Shown here: positions 45,301-56,090 of the stretch, piece by piece
Position numbering within the stretch: the stretch's first letter is position 1
Layout: the number at the start of each line of letters is the position of its first letter
Source: Beta vulgaris subsp. vulgaris
Taxonomy: Eukaryota; Streptophyta; Magnoliopsida; Caryophyllales; Amaranthaceae
Direction of reading: 5' to 3'
Length of the DNA: 64,000 bases
NCBI RefSeq assembly: GCF_026745355.1
Contig: NC_079209.1
Span: 27,089,214 to 27,153,213 of the forward strand
Notes under the pieces: model-generated
Told to the model about the DNA's origin: nothing
The model's input: only the letters and a program-made list of their open reading frames with translations
Databases searched by the model: none
Position numbers and translations under genes: made by a program

Positions 45301-46177
45301 TTTAACTTGGGCGTACTCTAAGGAGGCACTTATTCGGTGAAAACTGCTTATATGTTGGGAAAAAGGGGAACCTGGATAACTTTCATAGAGTGTGGAATAT
45401 TTTATGGTGCTTAAATGTGTCGCCTAAGGTACGTCATTTCCTGTGGCGTGCTTGCAAGAGTTCACTCCCTGTAAGGGATGTGCTGAAGAGACGTCACCTT
45501 GTCGACGAAGCAGTGCCCCTGTTGTGCAGAGAGGATAGACGCAATTACATTTATTCTATCGTGCCCGATGTCGCTAAGTTGTGGGAAGAGTGGTAGTTAT
45601 ATATTAGTGCAGGGGTGGAAGATGAAGCCATGTGTGATACCCTCGTCAGATGGAGTGAGTGGATGCAAAGTGGTTCAAAAGGGTTGTTATATCCTATGGA
45701 ATTTTGGGTTGAAAGAAAAAGGAAAGTCTTTGAGCATACAGCCCCTGCACTGTTGTGGGCCTGAGAATTATGAGACAAGTTGATGATTTTAATAACTATG
45801 TTGTGCGAATTTATGGAGGAGTGCACTCCCCCGTGGCTCCGAGCCCAGGTCGATGGTATGTTCCTCCTGCAGGCGCTATTAAATTGAACACGGATGCAAG
45901 TTTGGCCGAGGAAGGGTGGGTGGGACTTGGAGTGATAGCCCGAGACTCGGAAGGTAAGGTGTGCTTTGCTGCAACTAGACGTGTGCGTGCCTACTGGCCT
46001 CCCGAGGTAGCTGAATGCAAGGCCATTTACATGGCAACCCGCTTGGCCAAAGCTCATGGGTATAGTGATGTGATTTTGATCCGACTCTCTGGTAGCGACG
46101 AAAAGGTTAACAAAAGCAGCAATTTGCTTCTCAGATCTGGATGCATTAATACTTGGGGACATTCTTTCTATGTGTAA
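42344..46177 (+). pseudogene. LINE ORF2: endonuclease, RT, zf-RVT, RNase H
   Basis: The start MKILCWNC at 42344 is typical for plant LINE endonucleases and is followed by two early stops. Endonuclease residues include SESKV, GGDFNEILSYEE and YSDHAAIVL (42350-43200). RT (43560-44700) shows CKAPGPDGMHAIFYQRFW, ALIPKV, FRPISLCNVLYKIASK, AFVPGRMISSNFLIALE and LDMGKAYDRVEW. After frameshifts it shows FTDDSLLFTRA, with FADD altered to FTDD. zf-RVT is at 45390-45560 (SPKVRHFLWRACKSSLPVRD). RNase H is at about 45870-46090 (LNTDASLAEEGWVGLGVIAR, EVAECKAIYMA). Frame breaks occur near 42914, 43205, 44131, 44450 and in several later places. It performs target-primed reverse transcription when intact. Confidence 0.88.
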
Positions 46178-46372
46178 TGCTTTTTCTTCTGTTTCTTTTT
46201 CTCATGTTAAAATGGATGGGAATACTGTTGCACATAACCTTGCTAGAGTAGTGCCTTTTGGTGTTGAGCAATGTTGGGAGCATCACTGCCCTAGTGTTGT
46301 AATGTACTTATGGACACTTTGTCCCTTTGATTAATGCACTTCCCTTTCCCCTAAAAAAAATTATAAAGTATT

Positions 46373-47524
46373 GAAATCAAGTTTATAATGGTGACAATTT
46401 TACAAACCAAGCCAATTACACTCAACGATTTACCAGGTTACTACCAATTAAATACACATTCTAGTCTCAAAACACCCTTTAACTTACCAATTAGACCATT
46501 TAATATATCAATTTACAAAGCTCAACTACTTTCTACATTTATGCAAATATCACTATTCAATTTTACATACAAATTCACATAATTCAAGTACTTTTTATAT
46601 TTTGATCCTAGCCTTGTAGGGTTAGCCCTTGAGCTGACTTAGTTTCCTAATAAATAAGTACTTTCTACATCTTTATGTTAATAATCTTAATTAACCCTAC
46701 TTGACCCATAAAACACTCTTCCCCCTTCATCTTTCTTTCTCTGCCAGTCTAGCTCCTTGCCCAGTTTCCCCTCCACCTTTCGGCCTCCGACCACCCCTTT
46801 TCCTCTTTGGCCCACTTTCTCTCTCCTCTAGGTTGGTACTTTTATCTCCTTTGTTCTCCTTTTTATTCCAACGACAACATTCCGACAATGGCGAAGGGTA
46901 AATTCACAATCTGTAAGGAAATTGGCGAGGAGTTTGTCGTCTTTGGAGCGAAAATTGAGTATAAGTTTCTCTCTCGAAAGAGATGAATTTGGTTATGTTC
47001 TTTGGCGCAATGGCGAATCAACAACGATGGTTGGGGATCAAAACGACGCGTTTTGAGGAGCGAGTGAAAGAGGGACGTTTACGGTGGTAGGTGATGAAAA
47101 ATCAAACTGACATGACGTCGTTTGAGGAAGAAATGGAATATTGTTCCACCTAAGATGATAAATTTTTGGCGGCCGAACTTTGATCTTAAACAGTCACTAT
47201 TGTACCCCACAATCGGTTGGACGTCGTTCGACAATTTAAGTGAGGTGGAAAGGGAGGGGTTCAAGCTATTTCTTGAGCCATCACTGCCATATACCACATG
47301 AATTTAACAACCAATATTTTCTTTGCAGTTTTATTTGTTATCCACTTTCTTCTCCTTCTTGAGGGTTGGTTGATAATGGTTGTGGTAGGAGAGATAATAG
47401 AACATTGGAAGATGATGATGGTGGGAGAAGAGAGAACGGGTGGTGGAGATGGTGTAAATAATGGTAGATTTAGCAGTGGTAAGAGAGGGTGAAGAGGAAA
47501 AAGAAAAGGAGAAAGGAAGCGATA
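46373..47524. other. Unassigned DNA between LINE and hAT
   Basis: No gene is supported. A pyrimidine-rich leader-like stretch (46700-46870) precedes an ATG-containing segment (from 46888, MAKGKFTICKEIGEEF..). That segment soon loses its frame. The part at 46540-46600 has distant similarity to 61300-61380 (TTTCTACATT..GCAAATATCA). This suggests that the DNA on both sides of the hAT was once one older repeat. Confidence 0.35.
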
Positions 47525-47869
47525 GATAGAGGTAGAGCTGTCAGCTTGGTTAATGGACTGTTGGCTGAACTGAAACAACTGAAACTTGAACTGAACTAAA
47601 CTGAACTAGGAGTAACTGTAACTGAAATCAACTGAGAAATGATGAACTGAAACTGAAATAAAATATAAATGAAAAACCAAAACTGAACTGCAACTGAACT
47701 GAAACAAACTGTAACTGAAAATAACTGTGAAAAACTGAAAAGTTATCGATATATCAACTGAACTGAATATGTAACTGAATTAATTGAACTGATTCAAACT
47801 GAAACTGAAACTGAACTGAAAGCAATTTAAACTGAAATTGTTTCAATCTGATTGTACTCGAATCGAATT

Positions 47870-48793
47870 TACATATTATCCTAATTCATGATATTACTCC
47901 AATTCACATACAAATTTTATCATGATAATTTTTTTATTAGTACTTGAAATTATGACATATAACTTAATTTCTTGATAATTTTCAACTATGTCAAGTTCAC
48001 TGCTTTAGTACTCCAAATTCAATTTAAATTTTACTCAATTTAATACTCGAAACTATGTAAAGTAATTATAACAAAAAAATTTAACTTTTTTCACATTGTA
48101 CATTGGAAACAATACTTTGTGTTAATATATATAATCTCAGGCAAGGAAAATACACGTTTTTAGCTAGCCATCTAAATTGAGAAAGTTAAATCATTATGTC
48201 CAAAAATTACAAGTTACATGGAAAATATTCATTCAACCTCGTAAATACCTTAAATATATAATGTTTTTGAGCATCAAAATCCGAACATCCGACTCCAATA
48301 ATCCGAACATCCGACATTTTTTGCACGTTTTATATTATACAAAAAAAACTTATATAATACAAAAAATCTAATCTTTACTAACGTCCAAGAAATCCTACGT
48401 TCAACCCGAGTTCAATCCCGAAACTTAAAGCTCAACTTGAGTTCATTAGACTCGAAAAGCTCGAAGTTCAAGTTCAACTAAAGCATATACTCCCAATTCA
48501 TATTTTAAAAGGCTCAAAAATTAATTTTTTGAAGGCCTTTGTATACAAACTTTTCTTCACTGCATGGCCCAAAGACATAATAGGCAAGTTGTAGTGTATG
48601 TCTAACTCAAGGGTTTATTTATAGAGCATTTGACATACATCATTGTAAAATCACCAGTGGGATAGCAGAATTTTCAGCTTGTTGTTGTATAATTACCAAC
48701 AAATCACAACTCAAAGTTTGCTTTAAGCTGACACGTGATTGATATTAAAGTGGTGCATCATATTCATGTGAATCTCTCTCAACATTTTTTTAA
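47870..48793. other. Non-coding hAT interior, left part
   Basis: AT-rich, with no credible open frame or repeat other than short AT tracts. A CCGAACATCCGAC doublet lies at 48281-48316. The stretch ends at the Mutator-like insertion at 48794. Confidence 0.4.
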
Positions 48794-49983
48794 CGGTTTT
48801 TTCACCAAATACCCCCGAAAAATTAACAAAGTCACCATATACCCTCAATGTTTCAGAAATGCACTGTATACCCTTGAGTTTTCGAAAACGTGCACCAAAT
48901 ATCCTTTTCCTAACTTTCGTTAACTCACCGTTAGCTTTATTTACCATTTTGCCATTATTAACCATAAACCCTAATTCTAATCTAACCTTGACTCTAACTC
49001 TAACTCTAATCTTAAACCTAAACCATTACCCTAACCCACCCCTAACCCAACCCCCACCCCCAACCCCTCCCATTCCCCTCCACCCCAGCCCAGGCCCCCA
49101 CCCCCCCCCCCCTCTAATGCCCCCCACTCCCTCCCCTCCACTACCACCCCACCCCCTCCCCTCCACCACTGCTCCAACACCCCTCCCCTCCACTTCCGCT
49201 ACCCCATCCCCAGCCCTCCCCTCTGCCGCTGCTCCCCAGCCCTCCCCGTCGATTTCCCAATCGTTCCCCCTAACCCTCCCCATCGATTTCCCAGTAGCTC
49301 CCCCACCCCCTCCCCTCCCCTCGACCGCTGATCCACCCACCCCTCCCCGTCGATTTCCCTTCGCTCCCCCACCCCCTCCTCGTCAATTTCCCAATCGCTC
49401 CACCGTCGCCATCCCTTCGAATTCGAACAGAAATGACCTTGCTATAGTCGCCAGCGTTCAAAGGGGAGAGGTAGGGGTTTGGCGTTCGAATGGGAGGGGT
49501 GGGGGTTTAACGTTCGAAGGGTTGTGAAATCGGGGCAGGAAATCGGCGACTAGAAATCGACGGTGAGGGGTAGGGGCTGGGAAATCGCCGGGGAAATCAG
49601 CGGGGAAGGGGTGAGGGGAGGCCGGTGATGACAGACGCGCAGGGAGTGGGAAAGGCTGGCGGTGGGGGGGGGTAGGGGCTGGGGTGGGGTGGAAGGGAAG
49701 GGGTGGGGGCTGCCAAAGAGTTAGGGTTAGGTTAAAAGGAAGGGTTTAGGGGTAGGATTAGAGTAAGGCTTAGAATTGGATTAGAGTTAGGGTTAGGTTA
49801 GATTAGGGTTAGGGTTTAATGATGGCATAATCGTAGATAAAGCTAACAGTGGGTTAACGACAGTTAGAAAAAGGGTATCCGGTGCACGTTTTTGAAAACT
49901 CAAGGGTATACAGTGCATTTCTGAAACATTGAGGGTATATGGTGAATTTGTTAATTTGTCGGGGGTATTTGGTGAAAAAACCG
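48794..49983. mobile_element. Mutator-like foldback element with long TIRs (1190 bp)
   Basis: Inverted repeats start CGGTTTTTTCACCAAATACC and extend about 260 bp inwards. Examples are CAGAAATGCACTGTATACCC on the left against GGGTATACAGTGCATTTCTG on the right, and GTTAACTCACCGTTAGCTTT against its near complement. Flanks TTTTTTTAA and TTTTTTTTT agree at 7 of 9 positions, and the T-rich target makes this weak. The inner part of each arm is telomere-like (see findings), and the centre is C-rich, then G-rich, with no transposase. The same TIR type ends at about 61283. Confidence 0.8.
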
Positions 49984-51543
49984 TTTTTTTTTTCTTGCCT
50001 TTGTTTTTGTTTTTTTCAATGATTTGCTTTGCTTTTTCTTTTCAATTGTTTCTCTAGTGAATCAAACATATAATTTTTTGTTAAAAGAGAATCAAACATA
50101 TACACTTTGACTTTTTAGTGATCAAAAAGCCCAGAATATCATTTTTTCCAATAGTTATAATTATTTTATCCTATATTTAACACTAATGAAATATTTTTAG
50201 TAATTTAAATACTATCGAGCATGCATGCACGTGAGCTTGCAAGCCGAGCTTAAGGTAGCTCAGGCTCGGCTCATTAGAGTCTCAAGCCAAACTTAAGTAG
50301 AGTATTGTTATTATCTTGAATTAGTTTATCGACTTACATTGATACACTCATTCCAATAACAACATGTTTCAATTTAAGTTAATGTTTTGAGTTTCAATTA
50401 CTTTATTGACTTACATTGATACACTCATTCCAATATGCGAAGTTGAAAGCATTCGAAGATGTTATCACTTTATCAGTTATTTGTTAATTAGTATTTGACA
50501 ATTTATATTTCAGTATTGTTGTACTTACTAGACTACTAGATAGTATTTACTAGTACTTAAACCTTAGTACCAAAGTATCAATCATTAATCAATATTAACT
50601 AATTGAACAAATTATGATTATATTAAGAACAAGTTGATTCGAGACTCCGAGTTATTTCACCCTTATTTGTGCTTTGATAGTTAATGTATCGATCCTTAAT
50701 CAGTATTCACTAATCATAAGTTAATTAAGTTCAAATAAATTATAAACTTCATACTTTTCATGTTTTCCTATTTATAATTTCATAAGTTCATATTTCATCA
50801 CTTCATGCCTCGCAGTCTAACCAGTGTCTCTATCTTCATACAATCAGTCAATCATACTCTAGTATCATATTCTCGTATACTGATTAATAATTCTTTAATT
50901 CAACTCATCTTTAATAGTTTAACTCTTTTTGTTGTTATATAGTGGCCCAGTGAGACTAAATAAGTCACTAACTAACTAAACGACTATGTTTAATGACTCT
51001 AATAAATAGTCTAATCATTAATCAGTATATATGGAGTATGGACTTATAGATTTCGATTATTAATTGTTAGGTGGTTTGTGTTCACAAACAAATGAAGAAC
51101 AGAAGTATTTTATCTTGATTATCGCATGTCCAACCTTCAAAGTCAAAACTATAATCCGAATTTGATAAATTAGTGATTGATCATTATTCATTGATGATTA
51201 ATCACTTTAAAGTTTAAATCTTTTATGTATATCAATATATGCATTAATGCAAGTTTTGACATGTTAATTGAGTTTAACCTTAGTCAATAATATATATGTA
51301 TTAGCCAATCATATAAGTAAAATCTTAGTTTAGTTTAGTTACTTTTAGCATTAGTAATATAAGTTTGATATGTTAATTGTTATAACTTATGATTTTGTAA
51401 CTTAATAAGTAATCTAAGTACTTACGTAGAGTACTATTATTATCTTGAAATAAACTTAGGATACTGTTTAGGTAGATGTTTTGAGTTTCAATATGAATTT
51501 AACATAGAGATGATTAACTTAAATGGAGTATTGTTATATTATT
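49984..51543. other. hAT interior with long diverged repeats
   Basis: AT-rich, with no gene. A segment at 50291-50430 is repeated in the same orientation at 59955-60090 with about 90% identity by eye. A related block at 51425-51540 resembles 60140-60200. These repeats lie on both sides of the copia insertion and belong to the hAT interior. Confidence 0.5.
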
Positions 51544-51839
51544 TGTTGAACCCTAGTTTTGATGATGATAAAGGAACAGAGATGTAAACTAAGTAGTGGA
51601 CTAACGAGTTATTTAAGTGTATGAATTTCAAGGTATCATTGAAAGGAACAAAGAGAATACTATGTCAAGGAAGAAATCAAGTTTGGATTTTGAAGACTAA
51701 GTGAAGTTGTTTCCCTATTTAATACTGGAGCAGCATTGGAGCAAGAAGAATAAAGCGAGGCGTTTTATTTCTAGTTCCATTGTAAAGGAACGAGTAAAGA
51801 TGGTAAGGAACTGTGGCAGTTTTTATTTGAGAATGATAG
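51544..51839 (+). repeat. 5' LTR fragment of the copia element
   Basis: These 296 bp align with 58505-58800 at about 97% by eye and stop abruptly at GAATGATAG. There the 3' LTR continues TCTGTTCC while this copy switches to TGTAATACTCC. Confidence 0.88.
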
Positions 51840-53950
51840 TGTAATACTCCGTATTTTTGGAGTTAATTCGTAATAATTAAGAAAATATAAAGAAGTTAAT
51901 AAAAAGGATTTTAGTACTATTTACAGAATAATAATAATAATAGAATAATAATACGAGTCGGTTGTGTTAATTTCGGATTTATAAAGGTTAAACCGAGTTC
52001 ACTCAATCTAGGGTTGCCACTTTTAGAAGGGTATAAAAAGGGAAAATAAGAGGAGAAATTTTGAGAAACCCTAAATTTCCCTTTCTCCTTCTCAGCCATC
52101 ATCTCCTTCTTCTCTCTCCTCTCTCGCTGTTCTTCCTCTCTCTCGTTGTTCTGCCTCCCTCAGCTTCTCTCTCTCCCTCTCTCTCGTCGCCTCCCCTCAA
52201 CGCTTCACCTTCAACGGTTCAAGGGTGCGTGGCGAGTGCAAGATTGTGACGAGCGTCGTTGTTGTGCGTTCAAAGGTCAGTCCGAGGGTGCGAACGACGG
52301 GCGAGGGTTGTGTGGTGCGAACCTTCGACGAGGCTCAAGGGTTTGTGACGAGCGAGTGTGCGGTGCGCACTGCAGTGTGTGTGCGAAGGCGAGGGTGTTG
52401 TTGTGCGAGGTGGCGCAAGTGTTGTGCGAAGTTGGTGCGAGGAAGCGAGCGAGCGATTTTGTGAGAAGTCGAGCGTCGTGTGCTGTGCGAGGCTTGCGTG
52501 CGTGACGCGGGCGACAGACGAGGCGTGTTGTGCGTGACAAGCGTCAAGTTGTCACTGTTGGGGTGCGGTGCGAATGAGCGAGCGACGATTCATCTAAGGT
52601 TGTGCGTAGTGCGTTGGGGCGTGCTCGTGCGAGGCAGCGTGGGCCTTCTTGCAGCACTGCCGGAGTGGTGTGAGGTGTGGTCGCGCAAATCGAGGGAGCA
52701 GTCGCCAGAATTCATGCATCATCGCCGGCAAGGAGTCCGGTAACCTCCATAATGCAGATTTGCAATTGTTTCTTAGTTCTTACGAAGATTTTATTTCACA
52801 ATTCTGATGTTACTTTAACACTTGTATAAATTTTGAGATTAAGTTGTTGTTGTAAGCAAAGTATTTTATAAATTAAAAACAATCAGACCCTGGTTTATTA
52901 ATGCTAGTTAGTAAGATGGTTATTCTTAACTCTGATTTTATGAAACATACAAATACCAGTATAGATTTCCGTTGTTATGAGCAAGTATAAAATAAGTTAA
53001 AGAAAATCAGATTTTGCAAACACCTTATTAATTGTTCCTAGTCACTTTAGCTTCAATAAAGTTTATGAAAAGAAAGTTTAAACAATAAGTTGATTATTCT
53101 GACTATAGTTGCGAATCTGACTTTTGGACATAAGACTGGATTGGACCTAAGATTTTGGACATAAGACGTGGTTGGACTTATGACTTAATTGGTTTGGTAA
53201 AGGTAGTGGACTAATTACACTAGCTAAGTTTAGTTCGTTCACTAACTTTGACTCCTAAAAGACGCTAAACTCATTAGAATAGAAAAGTAACGGAAGTTCA
53301 TGAACAAGGGGTTTTAGCTATCGTTTATTTCGAATTATTAAACCGTATAGTCTTAGTTACGTGGTAGTTGTTAATGTTACCAACGACGTAGCACTAAAGT
53401 TTTTATTTAACGGTTTAGGTCCCAATTTCATAAGCGGAACGTTCGATTAAGACAGCAAAAATTCTCCGTTACAGGGTACGTACACGTACCAGTTTAATCC
53501 CAAGTATTAGTATCATGATTAGGTTGCAATCTATGCTATTGGAACCTAGAAGCATGATAGGGAACATTTGATTGATTGAGATTGTTTGATTAGACATTTG
53601 TAATTTGAAATCGATAGGTTACATTGGAATGCGTAATTCTATCGTAGTATAAATATGAGCATTATTAATCTTATCCATAGTGTAACAAGAGTGTTACAAG
53701 AGATACGGTTTGAGCATTGTAACTAAGAGAACATGTAAATGATTCTATGTATCCATAGTGTAACAAGAGTGTTACAAGAGATACGCTTTGAGCATTATAA
53801 CTAAGAGAACATGTAAATGACTCTATGTGGTTATGAAATGAATGGACAGTATTAAAGTGAATTATGGCAATAAATTATAGTTGGACTCCCTACAAGTGAT
53901 GAACAATGGGGGGAGTGTGGGACTTGTCCTACGCTCCTACACAAGCCTAC
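51840..53950 (+). mobile_element. LTR-like insertion in the copia element
   Basis: It begins TGTAATACTCCG, a common gypsy LTR start. It contains a TATA-like TATAAAAAGG at about 52032, then a CT-rich leader (GAAACCCTAAATTTCCC..) and a GC-rich section (52200-52740), so plus orientation is likely. One possible end is CCGTTACA at 53473, inverted to the start. No matching target duplication was found there, although GATAG, the 5 bp left of the insertion, recurs at 53555. An alternative is that the LTR is a partial element and that copia DNA was deleted with it. Near 53907, GGGGGGAGTGTGGGACTTG looks like a polypurine tract followed by another LTR start. Open frames in the GC-rich part have no recognised product. 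Confidence 0.5.
53673..53828. repeat. Tandem duplication of 78 bp
   Basis: Two adjacent copies (53673-53750 and 53751-53828) start ATCCATAGTGTAACAAGAGT and differ at only a few positions. The TGTAACAAGAGTGTTACA core is palindromic. Confidence 0.93.
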
Positions 53951-53951
53951 T

Positions 53952-55670
53952 GTGACGACAGTAGTGTCCTCATCTACTCAAGGAACTCACGAGGAACAAC
54001 ATGTTCCTATAAGAGAGTTTCAACCAAAACCTTGGAGACAACAAAAGTCAAATCCAATGGAATTCATAATTAGTGACATATCAAAAGGTACGCAAACTAG
54101 ATCTCAGTTAAGGAATTTTTGTACATTTCATGCGTTCCTATCAATGATGGAACCACAAAATCATGAACAAGCCCTAACTGACTCTGATTGGATCACTGTC
54201 ATGCAAGCTGAATTAAATGAGTTCGAAAGAAACAAGGTATGGCATCTAGTTCCTTATTCTAAACAACAAAAAGTAATTGACTTAAAATGGGTGTTTAGAA
54301 ATAAACTAGATGAGTATGGAACCATTGTCAGGAAAAAAGCTAGACTTGTAGTAAAAGGTTATAATCAACAAGAAGATATAGACTATGAAGAAACCTTTAC
54401 TCCTATAGCTAGATTAGAAGCCATTAGAATTTTAATTGCATTTGTTGCTTCTATGGAATTTAAATTATATCAAATGGATGTTAAATGTGCATTTCTAAAT
54501 GGCTATTTAAATGAAGATGTATATGTTGAACAACCCCTGGTTTGAAAACAATAATCTTCCAAACCATGTCTACAAGCTTGATAAGGCTCTTATGGGTTAA
54601 AGCAAGCGCCTAGATCATGGTAGAGAGATTATCTAAGTTCCTTTTAGAAAACAACTTTAAAAGAGGAAAGGTGAAAAACCTTGTTCCTAAAATCGAAAGG
54701 AACTGACATTTTACTTGTTCAAATATATGTTGATGACATCATATTCGGAGCAACAAATGAAACATTATGCAAAGAATTCTCAAATCTCATGAGTAATGAA
54801 TTTGAAATGAGTATGATGGGTGAGTTAAATTTCTTTCTTGGGTTACAAATTAAGAAAACTGAAAAGGGAATAATTGTTCACCAACAAAAATACATAAAGG
54901 AACCGTTGAAGAAATATGGCCTCGAAAACTCAAAGATAAATCATACTCCTATGGGAACTTCAACTAGATTAGATGAAGACTCCACAGGAACAAGTGTTGT
55001 TCAAACAAAATATAGAGGAATGATTGTTTCACTTTTGTATCTAACTACTAGTCGTCCAGACATAGCTTTCAGTGTTGGTTTGTGTGCTAGATTTCATGCT
55101 CATGCCAAGGAATCTCATTTAACCACCGTGAAGAGAATTTTTAGATATCTTAAAGGAACATATGATCTTGGACTCTACTATCCAAGAAGTGACACATTTG
55201 AGTTAAAAGGATATGCTGATGCTGATTATGCAGGAGATCTTGTAAATAGGAAAAGCACCTCAGGTATGGTTCAATTTCTTAGTCATAGTTTAGTTTTTTG
55301 GAGCACCAAGAAACAAAACACAGTCGCTTTATCCGCTGCTGAAGCAGAATATGTAGATGTTGTTGCATGTTGCTCTCAAATGCTTTGGATAAAGCAACAA
55401 TTATGTGACTATGGAATAAACTTTAATTGTGTTCCTATTTATTGTGATAATACTAGTGCTATTAGTATTTCAAAAGATCCAGTGCATCATTCAAGAGTTA
55501 AGCATATACATATCAGACATCACTTTCTAAAAGAAAATGTGGAAAAAGGATTGATTAAGCTTGAGTTTTGTCAAACTGAAAATCAAATTGTTGATATACT
55601 AACTAAGCCTCTACAGAGAGATAGATATGAAAAATTAAGGCTTGAGTTACGTTTAATAAAACTTAAGTAG
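53952..55670 (+). pseudogene. Copia reverse transcriptase and RNase H
   Basis: The first part (53952-54545) runs from the pre-RT linker through [60 protein letters not shown] and [20 protein letters not shown], so the first catalytic Asp is present. Between 54541 and 54680 there are several stops and frameshifts (GLKQAPRSW and then a TAG). The second part (54681-55670) has LLVQIYVDDIIFGATN with an intact YVDD. It continues with TSRPDIAFSVGLCARF, the RNase H motifs YADADYAGDLVNRKSTSG, AEAEYVDVVACCSQMLW and YCDNTSAISISKDPVHHSR, and VDILTKPL. It ends with TAG at 55670. Gag, protease and integrase are absent upstream. Confidence 0.9.
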
Positions 55671-56090
55671 TTGTTCCTATTCCAATCCCCCATGTTTAAA
55701 TTAATTTGACTTACTCTATGTTATATGCAGTGACTGTGATTGATTGCCTAAGACCATTGCAAAATAAGATGTTACAAACATAAAAATGAATTCAAAGGAA
55801 TAAAACAACTCACAAATGTCACATAATACTCCCCTTACTGTTCCTAAGTTAAAGAAACATGCATAATATGAAGAACGTTGATATGTAGCATAAGTTGTTC
55901 CTATATCTGTTTTTCGCTTATTTTTTATTTTTATCTATTTTTCCGCATGTAACTCTTCACCTACTGTTACATGCATTTCTTCTCCTTTATTTCATCCCAA
56001 AACCGTGTTCCTTAGTCGCTTCATCTTCACCATCGTTTATCCTCTTCACACCTCTTCACACACCATAAAATCCCAAACTCACTTCACAAA
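55671..56090 (+). other. Spacer between copia pol and ORF3
   Basis: These 420 non-coding bases are typical of the gap before the extra ORF in SIRE elements. A CT-rich leader (55975-56080, with TCTTCACACCTCTTCACACA direct repeats) comes just before the ATG at 56091 and may supply a promoter or splice acceptor for ORF3. Confidence 0.4.

Larger units (their letters stand above)
40653..46357 (+). mobile_element. Full-length L1-type LINE
   Basis: A 15-bp target-site duplication AAATTATAAAGTATT (40638-40652 and 46358-46372) brackets 5.7 kb with a 5' UTR, ORF1, ORF2 and a short A-rich tail (CTAAAAAAAA). The order is a DUF4283/zinc-knuckle ORF1, then endonuclease, RT, a zf-RVT domain and a C-terminal RNase H. 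This is the plant L1 layout with RNase H. ORF2 has multiple stops and frameshifts, so the copy is dead, though it is complete in length. Confidence 0.92.

Noticed and set aside
48960..49060. True interstitial telomere
   Set aside because: Repeats are irregular (CTCTAA, CTTAAAC and CCTAACC variants) and mirrored within a transposon's arms.
49026..49527. Pro-rich and Gly-rich open frames in the foldback element
   Set aside because: Produced by strong C/G skew; no domain, no splice structure, inside a Mutator-like element.
52146..52743. Several overlapping open frames in GC-rich DNA
   Set aside because: Open frames on both strands in a CG-rich section of an LTR-like insertion; composition explains them and no family was recognised.
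51834..53559. TGATAG as a target duplication of the LTR-like insertion (51834-51839 and 53554-53559)
   Set aside because: DNA after the right copy does not continue the copia LTR as it should, so the match may be chance.
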